Part shown: positions 55,143 through 64,000 of the stretch, piece by piece
Layout of the letters: every line of letters starts with the position of its first letter
How positions within the stretch are numbered: position 1 is the first letter of the stretch
Source of the DNA: Pristionchus mayeri
Lineage: Eukaryota > Nematoda > Chromadorea > Rhabditida > Neodiplogasteridae
Reading direction: 5' to 3'
DNA length: 64,000 bases
NCBI GenBank assembly: GCA_036245805.1
Contig: BTRK01000002.1
Span: 16,237,067-16,301,066 of the forward strand
Notes under the pieces: model-generated
Told to the model about the DNA's origin: nothing
The model's input: only the letters and a program-made list of their open reading frames with translations
Database searches by the model: none
Made by a program: the position numbers and the translations under genes

Positions 55143-57447
55143 ATGAATTCCATCATGCTCCTCACTCTATTTCTAATCCTGGTCCCATCCTTCACTTCGG
55201 CTGCTTTCATATGCCCAGAAGGAGATAATCGATATTCCCCATGTACTCTACCAAAATGACTGCGAACACATGTCGCGATTCCTTGAAACCCAATATGGTA
55301 AACTTGAAAGCGCAGGACACCGAAAATGGGCGACAAAAAATGAACTAGCGATAGAGTGGCCAACTAGTCCGTGGGGATGCTGTCGTGATCACACCACTGA
55401 GGTCATAAATGATTTTGTCCAGGAGATTACTGTGATATCACACTACCATTCAGATCATTCCACTTCAACGGCAGGTAACCTTGAAGGATGCCCATACCAT
55501 CAAAGACAATGCAATGATGCAGATGGCTCCATCTTCATATGGAAACCTGACCCACAGCAATTGTGCGCTTATGTTGGAGTAACAACGATGAAAGGTGAGA
55601 AGTCTAGCAGTATTTTCCTCACTGAAAATGGCGAATTTGCATTGAGTTGGCGCGATCACCATAAAATATTCACTGATTGCGGAAAGAACCTTCAACTCAG
55701 CGACCAGGGATACGCGTTCATAGAGACTGCGATTAGGCCGAAAAGATCAGCGGATTTTAATCAGACCGGGTCGATTTACAGTCAGCAAGTGGCGTCACAG
55801 TTGCTCGCTATACAAAAAGACATCATGAAATCCATTACGACAACATTCTACAAGACAGCATAATTCCTATGCGATAGAATCAATACTCTCGCAACCTCAC
55901 TTCACACTGCGTTTTCAATTGACCCAAATAATACCATTCGAAAAATGCTCAACAAAAGCAATATTGCAGCCACCTACAGGTCGATAGGAATCGTGGAAAT
56001 TCACAACTGTTTGAGAATTCCTGAGACTTCATTCTCCCATATCCCCTTCAATAGCACATGCTATAATCACCCGATGATTACACTACAGTTTCCGAGCAAC
56101 AAATCCTCAATAGCATTTTACGATACGAACACGGACATCGTGCTCGACAAGGCTGAGATCATTCCATGCGAGAAGGTGAGAAATTTCTTCATTCACAGGA
56201 ATGACAAAACTTTCGAATACAACCCTTTCAATAATAAAATGATGGAAAGGAAATTGCAGTCGCTACCTAGTTCAATGCCAGTGAACCTGAACATATCCCA
56301 TCCTTATTCCAAGATAGTAATCTTTCACAATTTAGTAATCACCAACCTCCCAGAAATAGTATTAGGTTGATGCAAAAGTTTCTGACTATTCCATTTTCGA
56401 AGTTTTTTTCGGCGTATTTCGACTACATGCCATTCCTTAATGGTTTTAGTAAAGGGCCTATAAGTAGACCACAATAGTATGTTTATATCGAATATAGCTC
56501 GTAGGATGCCTGAGAAAACCGCTCCTTCATCAAAACATGACAAAATTGAGATTTTTTACTGTTTTCGACTGAACCCTGCTTCTCGCATATCCGTGCCCTA
56601 CCGAAGTAGCCCACTATATCAGTGGTAGGAAAAGAGTTGCTTGTTCAGAAAACGTTGAAATGACAGGTCTACAACGCTCTTGGGGGAACTGAAACAGTTA
56701 AAAGTGTCGTTTTCGGCGTTCAAATCTCTACATAACGATTTCGAAACATCGTATTACTAAACAGGTAGATGAATAATTGTCAAAATGTAACTGAATACTA
56801 GTTCGGAAGGGTACTTCAGAATGTGCAACAATTTATGTTTATTGATTAATCCGCACTTGTAAAATCGCAGCAAATATATATCCGCAGAATTTCAACAAGT
56901 GCTGAACTTGATTTGAGAGCCGTGTTTGAGGACGTTTGCTGCCAGCATTGTTATACTAAGTCTATTAATATTTCAAATAAGTGACCTTAAAAATAGTGCA
57001 TTAGTTTTGCAGATGTTACGGTTCTCACATGAAATATAATTAATTCAAAATTATGATTAATTGGTCACTGTGTAGACTTTGACTGTGAACAGTGCTTCCC
57101 TATTGATCAAATTGGCCTAGTATAACGCTAGTTATAAAGTGTTCCCAAGGCCACATCAACTGCTGAAAACCATTAGTTGATTGATCGATTCCTAAGAACG
57201 GTGTACGTTGTTATGTCCGAATATGAAAATAGTCAGAAACTTTTGCATCAGCCTGATACAAGAACATGAGTATCAGGAAAGCTGGTCATCCCCCGAAATA
57301 GAGAAAATTTTCAGAACAAAGCAGAATGCAGGCAACATTGCCGTCCAAACCGAAATCCAACTCCCCACTGTCTATTCTCTGCTAGGCATCTGGTCGCCTT
57401 ATGACTGCTCGGTCACCCTGTGTCCACTCATTGTCAGTCAAACATAG
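55143..57447 (+). pseudogene. Envelope-like glycoprotein of Ty3-like copy B
   Basis: ATG at 55143 begins a clear signal peptide (MLLTLFLILVPSFTSAAF). The ectodomain continues in changed frames with cysteine and tryptophan positions that match copy A, and a furin-like RPKR at 55735-55746. Frame breaks occur at about 55258 and 55861. A 895-bp MITE at 56362 interrupts it; the frame on both sides is the same once 897 bases are removed. No convincing membrane anchor was found after the MITE, so the end may be deleted. Family of the glycoprotein not identified. Confidence 0.6.
56362..57256. mobile_element. Mariner-type MITE in the glycoprotein gene
   Basis: 895 bp with inverted ends TTAGGTTGATGCAAAAGTTT (left) and TCAGGCTGATGCAAAAG (right, complement), TA at 56360-56361 and 57257-57258. 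Internal sequence shows no transposase. Confidence 0.8.
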
Positions 57448-57659
57448 TAAAACAACTAATCATACTATACATCAAACTCCAGATTCCGTTCAACATTCGT
57501 GGCCTAATACCACGATCGTTCACTACTACCAACAGAGACGTGGAACAACAGCACCAGACATGGAATCGAGAACCAAGCGTCGAATTCATCCATCACCAGT
57601 CTAATGTCGGTATAATCCCTCACAATAGAATAATCTGTGATTGTGAAGAAAACATTGTC

Positions 57660-58125
57660 TGCTAGGGGCATGACGAGATAGAGCAGAAAATAAGCAGACT
57701 AGTCGATAGAATTAGGAATGCAAAGCGAAATAGTAGGAGAGAAGAACACCCACTAGATGAAATAGTGCCTAGGGATTTAACTTTTGAGCTTGACCAGATC
57801 GGTGTTTTAGCAGTATGTAATATCAACCAAGCCGCCTACATAATACAAGTACCAGTCAGAGTATCACACGAAGGACAGCCACCGTGTTCAATGCTCAGTC
57901 TTCTCGACACCGGAGCGAGCAGAACCATATTGAGCAGCTCCATGCTACCGCTGATGGGCATCACAGACTCAACCCAACCAGCCTTCCAACATTAGTAGGC
58001 GTATCTGGTACACACATTCAGCTCATAGGATCTGCCCTAATTAAGATTGAAATTGAGTTGTACTTCATTGAAACAACCGTGTACATGGCCGAAGGCAGAT
58101 GTACACAAACATCGAGTGATAAATA
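57660..58125 (+). pseudogene. Pol of copy B: protease
   Basis: Aspartic protease with LLDTGASRTILSSS near 57900-57945, preceded by a basic stretch in the style of Ty3 Pol. A frame change occurs at about 57960. It is cut by the mariner at 58126; the other side reads on as NLIIGTDTLAKL, the end of the protease/start of the linker. Confidence 0.65.
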
Positions 58126-59369
58126 TCAGGTTGGTCGGAAAGGCTTTGTATATGGTTTTGTTTTAACACTGCTCGTCCCTAATGCACTTTGGATTTCCCT
58201 CATTCCTAGTGAATAACAAACAGTGAGGGGCCGTTATAGTAAGCAACTTCCCATCCCTTCACTTCAGTCAGGCTCTAGTAGAGCAACGATATATCTTCCT
58301 GGAGCCACCCGCTTCCGACATGTTCTGCTATACCCCACTCTATCCTACACCACGATGAAGGATTCGGAGACCCTACTGAAGAATGTTTATAACACACATG
58401 CCCCCTCTACAACACCTTCAGGAATTGGATCCATCGCTTCGAAGAAGACGACTTTTCCCTCCATGAATGGGATCGATCGGGGAGACCACGTTCGTTCCGT
58501 TTTGAGACTTTGAAGGAAGCTGTTGAAACGGACCTACATCAAGGTGCCCGCGAAATTTCTATTGCACTTAGAGTCCACCATAGCACTGTTAGAGAAGGCT
58601 TGAGATCTCTTGAAATGAGGAAATTTATCGGTCGATTCATATCCCATGATATGAACCAAGCCAGCCGAGACCGTCGAGTCGATGATTCCATTATTCTCCT
58701 CATTCTCCAAAGTGGAGATCGATGGCTGGAACGGCTCTTAACGGTGAATGAGAAGTGGGTCCTCTGCGATAACAACCACAACAGAGCCCAGTTGGTTGGA
58801 GAAGGAGAGACCCCACAGGGTGTCCCCAAACTTGACCTGCACAAGAAAAACAAGCAGGTAATGTGGTGGGGAGTGGATGGCGTGATCTAATCGGAGCTAC
58901 TACCTGAGGGCATGGAAATCTCCGGGGCAAAGTACGTCACACAACTGCAGAATTTGAAGTTAGAAGTCGATCGTTCAATGATGTACGACAAGAAAGTGTA
59001 TAATCAGTAAAATTACCCCGTCCCCAGGTCTCAAATCAAGTCGAGCAGTAATTGGCTGGATATGGATGGATGGTTCTCCCTCACCCCCCGTATTCTCCTG
59101 GCATGGCCCCGTCTGATTACTGGCTTTTCGCAGACCTGGCCTATGTTCTTAGAGATAGGTCGTTCAATTACCGTGGAAGTCTCGGGTCTACTCACAAGCA
59201 ATTCTTTGATTCGCGCCCAGGCGGGTTCTAAAGGGATGGGATCCATACATTGCAGGTACGTTGGGCACATATTGCCAATAATGAGGACAAGTATAATTGA
59301 ACGTATGCTTTTCCCTTCCCCAAGAAATAACGTTTAGAAAAATACACAAAGACTTTCCGACCAACCTAA
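58126..59369 (+). mobile_element. Decayed mariner transposon
   Basis: 1244 bp with inverted ends TCAGGTTGGTCGGAAAG (left) and TTAGGTTGGTCGGAAAG (right, complement) and TA target copies (58124-58125, 59370-59371). Plus-strand frames encode pieces of a mariner transposase: helix-turn-helix region at 58500-58640, NEKWVLCDNN near 58750, and the SPDLAPSDYW-type region around 59085-59115. Stops and frame shifts make it inactive. Confidence 0.8.
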
Positions 59370-60227
59370 TACAATCTTATCATTGGCACGGATACCTTGG
59401 CGAAACTCCCTCTCTTTACGATCGTTTTTTTCTGCCATCGTGTACTGATGGGAGACTCCGACATCCCCATCATCAACGACAACCTACCAATGGTAAACAA
59501 CATCTCACATGAGAATCACGAATTGAAAGTATGCTGCGCAGAGACAACTGTGTGTAAACCATTTGTTGAAACATTAGTAAAATGCAAGCACGAAACTGAG
59601 TTGAATGCCTGGCAGATCAACTCGACATCAACCGCCTCGGCACCCACCTAACAGAAGATGAGTGTCCCGTGGATCTCAGTCTAGCTGAAGTATCTGAAGA
59701 TGAAAAAAAGCAAATTGCTGAATTATTTAGGGAATTTAAAGATAGGATATCGGTAGATCAATTTGACTGAGGATTGTATAATCACACTCTTGCTGAAATC
59801 AAAACAACCGTACAACACCCGGACTTTAGACCTCGCGTATCGAGAATTCCACTCAAATATCAGCAGGAATTACAGACTCACATCAATCGCCTCCTGGAGA
59901 CGATTGCCTGACGCCCTTGATTTCCCCTTTGTTAGTGGTAAGAAAGCCAAAAACAGGTGAACTCAGAATTTGCGTTGACTACAGGTTGGTCAATGAAAGA
60001 ATTCTGAACGATGCTGTCCCATTAGTCCCCATAGATCAAATATTAACCGCAATAGGTACAAAGAAGTACAAAACGACGTTCGACCTCCGTCAAAGCTTTT
60101 TTCAATGTGCTTTATCTCCAGAATCCCAGCAAATAACAGGTTTTCAGTCAATATTCCAGGAGTAAAATGTGCCACGTACGTGTTCAATGTAATTCCTTTC
60201 GGATTGAAGGTATCCACTGCACTATTC
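59370..60227 (+). pseudogene. Pol of copy B: RT, first part
   Basis: Continues the protease-RT linker and then RT: LVVRKPKTGELRICVDYRLV, DAVPLVPIDQIL, TTFDLRQSFFQ and VIPFGLKVSTALF, spread over several frames. Cut by the LINE right after the phenylalanine codon at 60225-60227. Confidence 0.75.
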
Positions 60228-62414
60228 TGCGCAGTCTGCTCTCAGATTGACGCTGTCGACTGGACCTCTCTGCTATCCTCCTCTTCCGACCCCGATTTTC
60301 TCTACTCAAGTTTCCTCGAAATAGTTCACTCTATCATAGACAACTTCGTACCACTTCGCTCATTCAATCGAAAGCGTATCCGTTTCTCCTCTCGCTCCAT
60401 TCGCCTATTACGTAAATGTAGGAAGTCATATATGAGGCGATCCATCACTGACTATTTCTCTGCATGCCATTCACTTAAACAATCTATTAAGCATACCGCT
60501 AAGAATAGGGAAAACCGTCTGGCAAAATCGAATAACCTCAAAGCTTTCTTCTCTTATGCAAGTACGCGAATAAAAGATCAATCCGATACTATCCCCTCAC
60601 TAGTCTCTCCCGACGGTTCTCTCTGCGTCTCTGACACATCAAAGGCATGTGAACTAGCTCGTCATTTCACTGGTTCGTACAATAGCACCTCCCCTCCTAT
60701 CCCTCTCTCTTGCACTCTTTCTTCCCCCACATCTATTGATTACGTCGACATTTCCCCTCTCCTCGTAGCGAAGTTTCTCTCTCGTCTCCCACCCCGCTCA
60801 TCCACTTCTCCCGATCACATCCCCTACATCTTCCTTAAACATACTGCCCCTCACATTTGCATTCCTCTCTCCATACTGTTCAATAGATTCTTACTCCATG
60901 GCGTTTCTCCTTCCATTTGTAAAACTGCTAAAGTCAAGGCAATCTATATGCGTAAGGGCCCGAAAAACACTGCCTCCTCGTACCGTCCCATCTCACTTAC
61001 TTGCTCCTCTTCCAAAGTTATGGAGAAAATCGTAGGCGAGACTCTCTGGAAGTACCTTTCCGAGAACAATCTCATCTCCCCTTACCAACACGGTTTCCGC
61101 CCACGTAGATCGTGCACCTCTGCACTTCTTAACTCTTTCTCTCAATCACACTCTGCACTTAACGATGGTCACTACATTTCTGGCATTTATCGATTTCTCG
61201 CGTGCCTTTGACTCTATCCCGATCAACTTACTCATCCACAAATGCTCACTTCTAGGCATTTGTGGATCCCTCTTATCTTGGATTCGTTCGTTCTTACTCG
61301 GTAGATCACAATCAGTATCAGTCAATACCTCTCTCCCCCCTCTTTCCCTGCCCACTCAGGCGTGCCTCAAGGCTCTGTCTTAGGGCCTCTTCTCTTCTCC
61401 CTCTACATCAGTGACCTACCATCCCTACTTCCTCCAAATGTTCGCTGTATTCTTTATGCTGATGATGCCAAACTCTGGTCTTACTCTGATCCTGCCTCTC
61501 TCCAATCCTCTCTTGATATTCTTTTTAAGTGGTCCTCTGATTGGGGCCTTACCGTATCCCTCACTAAGACCGAGACAATGCTTATAGGAAGGTCACATCC
61601 TCCCTCTATCTTTACTCTTAATGGTATTTCTCTTCCTACCGTATCCCAATTCACCGATTTAGGAGTTACATACTCTAATAAACTAGAATTTAGTGCTCAG
61701 ATATCTAGTAAGATCTCAAAGGCCCGTTCTCGTTGCTCATACATCTTGCGCACATTCGTATAAAAAAATCCTCAGCTTTATTCTCGACTTTTTGTCACAT
61801 ACGTCCGCCCCATCCTCGAATATTGTTCTGAACTTTTTTCACCTCAGAGTAGGGATTTGTCTAATAGCATCGAGCGTGTCCAGCGCAAATACACCAAATC
61901 TGTACTCCTTAAATGTCGCGTCCCTAACAGGTCTTATCCTGATCGTCTACGTTATTTCCATTTAGAACCTTTAGAGTATCGTCGTACAATTATTGACTTA
62001 GCATTCGTATATAAAGTTATTCACGAAGATGTAGACATAGGCTGCCCTTCCTTTCTCCTCCTAGCCCCCCCCCCCCTCGACCTAGGCGCCCCAATCTCTT
62101 CCAGTTACGTAAACATCGTTCCATATCTGCTTTTTACCACAAATTTCTCACAAAATAGTTGTGCCCTTATGGAACCGTATCCCTAATAATATTGTAATCT
62201 CTAGAAATAGTGAACTGTTCTCGCTCAGAGCTAGAGCTATAAATAGTATTGATTATTCTCATTATCTCTAATTCACTCTCACTTGTAGCTGACGGCTATA
62301 CTCCTTTTGTCATCTAGATATGACATCGTAATTATCATGATTCTAATTTTCCCTGTAGCATCTATTTTATACCTCTGCACTGTCGCATGATAAAGAATTA
62401 TTATTATTATTATT
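60228..62414 (+). mobile_element. CR1-like LINE, 5'-truncated
   Basis: 2.2 kb with the RT part of a non-LTR element: PKNTASSYRPISLTCSSSKV, HGFRPRRSCTSAL, FLAFIDFSRAFDSIPI, QGSVLGPLLFSLYISDLPS, the catalytic YADDAK at about 61455, and the C-terminal thumb. Frame shifts at about 61190, 61370 and 61760 break it. No endonuclease domain, so it is 5'-truncated. Ends in an ATT repeat at 62397-62414; ATTC is duplicated at both borders (60224-60227 and 62415-62418). Confidence 0.8.
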
Positions 62415-62482
62415 ATTCTCAAGGGCCCTGGCCCATATTTTGTATGGACTCGAAAAGGAAGTGACACATTACGTCGATGATA
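62415..62482 (+). pseudogene. Pol of copy B: RT catalytic segment
   Basis: Short piece reading FSRALAHILYGLEKE and then THYVDDI, the catalytic YVDD box of the Ty3 RT. It lies between the LINE and the mariner and is in frame with the RT parts on both sides once those are removed. Confidence 0.8.
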
Positions 62483-63723
62483 TTGGGGTGTCCGGAAAGT
62501 TCGTTCATGCCTTTGTAAAAACTCAGTTTGCGATCGAATTTCGCAATCACGCAATGTTGTTTGTCAACAAAGTATTGCATTATCCTGACACTAAGTGGTG
62601 AGAGGATTGAATCAATCTGTTAGTTTCTACATCGATTTTCGTGATGGAGACTCATCTTTACCTCCGCGCAGTCTTGCTGCATTATTACCGTCTTGGCCAA
62701 TCAGTGAGGCAGGCCCATTCTGCCCTGGCCCAATCGGAAGGTGACGATGCCCCCTCCCTTCGGTTCTGCCAGAAGTGGTTCTATCGCTTCAAGAACGGAG
62801 ACTATAGTCTCGAAGATCACCCCCGTTCTGGACGCCCTCCGACCCTCGATCAGTCTCTTTTCCTCAGCACTTTGAAGATGAAGCCCAAAGCCAGTGTGCG
62901 CGATTTGAGGAGAGAGACTGGCACTCCTAAATCGACGGTGTCCGATATCCTCCATCGAGTGGGAAAGAAACCCAAGTTCCGACAAGTGGTTCCCCATGAT
63001 CTCTCTCCGGCACAGCTGAAAAACCGTGTCGAGATCTGTCATGAATTGCTCCATCGCAGATCAAAGCTTGGATGGGTCAATTCAATTGTCGCCACAGATG
63101 AGAAGTGGATCCCCTACGATAACCCTGAGAGGAAACTACAATGGGTCGATGCGGATAAGAAGCCCAAGCCAGTCCCGAAGAAGGAAGAGCATGGAAAGAA
63201 GGAACTCCTCTGCTTTTTCTTTTCCGTGCTCGGTCCGATCTACTGGGAGATCCTGTCCCCTGGCACCAACATCACTGCCGACCTCTTCTCCAACCAACTG
63301 GAAGAAGTCGCCCACAGAACCCCTCCCAGTCTTGTGAGCGAGGGCAAAATCCTTCTTCTGATGGACAATGCTCGCCCTCATCGCGCGAAATTGACTCAGA
63401 AGAAAATGGACGAGCTGGATATCGAGAGGATTCCCCACCCACCGTATTCACCGGACCTCTCTCATTGTGACTTCCACTGTCTCTGCTCTCTCTCTGACTT
63501 CTGCAAGGGGAAGAAGTTCAAAGATCGAGATCAAGTTGTGAGGGCTTTCGTGGAATGGATGATCTCGAGGACTCCCGATTTCTGGGAGAGAGGAATCGCT
63601 ACTCTGCCCGATCGCTGGAAGGAAGTGAGGGGAAACATGGGAGCATACATTGATCACTGAGAATTCTAAAGTATTGAATAAAAAATAAAAACAAAAAATG
63701 AACGAACTTTCCGGACACCCCAA
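62483..63723 (+). mobile_element. Mariner transposon, apparently complete
   Basis: 1241 bp with 28-bp near-perfect inverted ends (TTGGGGTGTCCGGAAAGTTC), TA target copies at 62481-62482 and 63724-63725, and an uninterrupted transposase. An AATAAA lies at 63677. It is the youngest insertion in copy B. Confidence 0.9.
62644..63660 (+). CDS. Mariner transposase, intact
   Basis: ATG at 62644 to TGA at 63658-63660, 338 residues, the normal mariner length; an earlier in-frame GTG at 62641 is less likely. N-terminal helix-turn-helix DNA-binding region (KWFYRFKNGDYSLEDHPRSG, then TPKSTVSDILHRVGKK), a linker VVPHDL in place of WVPHEL, and the catalytic core: Asp152 (ATDEKW), Asp241 (LLMDNARPH) and Asp276 (YSPDLSHCDFHCL). 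Spacing of the last two is 34, so DD34D. The enzyme cuts and pastes its own DNA at TA in the nucleus. Nothing in the frame is damaged, so it may be active. Confidence 0.9.
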   Translation: METHLYLRAVLLHYYRLGQSVRQAHSALAQSEGDDAPSLRFCQKWFYRFKNGDYSLEDHPRSGRPPTLDQSLFLSTLKMKPKASVRDLRRETGTPKSTVSDILHRVGKKPKFRQVVPHDLSPAQLKNRVEICHELLHRRSKLGWVNSIVATDEKWIPYDNPERKLQWVDADKKPKPVPKKEEHGKKELLCFFFSVLGPIYWEILSPGTNITADLFSNQLEEVAHRTPPSLVSEGKILLLMDNARPHRAKLTQKKMDELDIERIPHPPYSPDLSHCDFHCLCSLSDFCKGKKFKDRDQVVRAFVEWMISRTPDFWERGIATLPDRWKEVRGNMGAYIDH

Positions 63724-64000
63724 TACAAATAATACAGTAGAAGACCATATCCAAAGTCTCAAAAGTGTATTAACTTGGTTGAGAAATTTTGGAATAAAAA
63801 TCAATGCCAAAAAATGCGAAATCGCACGCACTCGGATTTCTTTCCTTGGTCATGAGCTGGGTGATCAAACCTACAGCCCATGCCAGAGAAATATCAAAGC
63901 AATTACGGATTTTCCTCAGCCCAAGAAAGTAAAGGAAGTTCAACGGTTCTTAGGCAAAGGAAATTTCTATAGAAAATTTGTTAGGAAAACCCCTCTATGA
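63724..64000 (+). pseudogene. Pol of copy B: end of RT, cut by window edge
   Basis: After the mariner the RT thumb and connection continue: VEDHIQSLKSVLTWLRNFG, INAKKCEIARTRISFLGHEL and VQRFLGKGNFYRKFV, typical Ty3 sequence just before RNase H. The frame is open to the end of the window. Confidence 0.8.

Larger units (their letters stand above)
53265..64000 (+). mobile_element. Ty3-like retroelement copy B (runs off the window)
   Basis: Same gene order as copy A: gag, glycoprotein, protease, RT. Interrupted by a MITE (56362-57256), a decayed mariner (58126-59369), a CR1-like LINE (60228-62414) and an intact mariner (62483-63723). At each site the lengths fit restoration of one frame after removing the insert and one target copy. 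RNase H and integrase should follow beyond 64000. Confidence 0.8.

Noticed and set aside
54734..55363. 209-codon minus-strand open frame
   Set aside because: Antisense to the Asn/Arg-rich Gag tail of copy B; biased composition explains the lack of stops.
1..64000. Bacterial or viral contaminant contig
   Set aside because: Spliced nematode genes and eukaryotic transposons with target duplications run through the window.

Overview
The window looks like nuclear DNA of a rhabditine nematode. Genes are built from many short exons with short introns. The leftmost gene is a FoxB forkhead gene that reads as lin-31, and the retroelements include a PAT-type tyrosine-recombinase element and BEL/Pao and Ty3 elements with envelope genes. 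A diplogastrid-like species is my guess; nothing here fixes the genus. All exon structures were worked out by hand from splice sites and codon phase.

Region 1-23.7 kb is gene-rich. In order: the 3' part of lin-31 (+, 1373-3120); an 11-exon gene for a small secreted cysteine-rich protein of unknown function (-, 5038-7540); a glutathione S-transferase with a long basic RS/RY-rich N-terminal extension (+, 10316-13118); a BTB-BACK-kelch gene with a short kelch part (+, 13524-17105); a gene joining a P2X7-tail-like cysteine-rich domain to a THAP zinc finger (-, 17106-20683), whose last exon is split by a 1.48 kb palindromic transposon at a TTAA; and a sugar-porter-like MFS transporter (-, about 21741-23720). 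Small MITEs with exact target duplications sit in the introns.

Region 24.1-28.8 kb is a 134-bp satellite array cut cleanly, without target duplication, by a 2.9 kb fragment. That fragment carries a phlebovirus-type envelope gene lying upstream of a BEL/Pao-type gag gene. A TA-flanked foldback element follows (28.9-30.2 kb).

Region 30.2-64 kb is almost entirely mobile DNA. Two related Ty3-like elements (30.3-39.5 kb and 53.3-64.0 kb, the second running off the window) share an unusual order: gag, then a secreted/membrane glycoprotein with a furin-like site, then protease-RT-RNase H-integrase. Between them lie a small coiled-coil gene broken by a mariner-type element, which itself holds two palindromic TTAA elements side by side, and a full PAT-like element (A1-gag-RT/RH-B1A2-recombinase-B2) sitting inside another foldback element. 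The second Ty3 copy is interrupted by four insertions (a short mariner-type MITE, a decayed mariner, a CR1-like LINE and an apparently intact DD34D mariner). At each, the Ty3 reading frame is continuous once the insert and one target copy are removed.

The strongest candidates for something undescribed are the gag-glycoprotein-pol Ty3 lineage, the TTAA palindromic element that has split an exon, and the two gene fusions (RS-GST and P2X7-tail-THAP).
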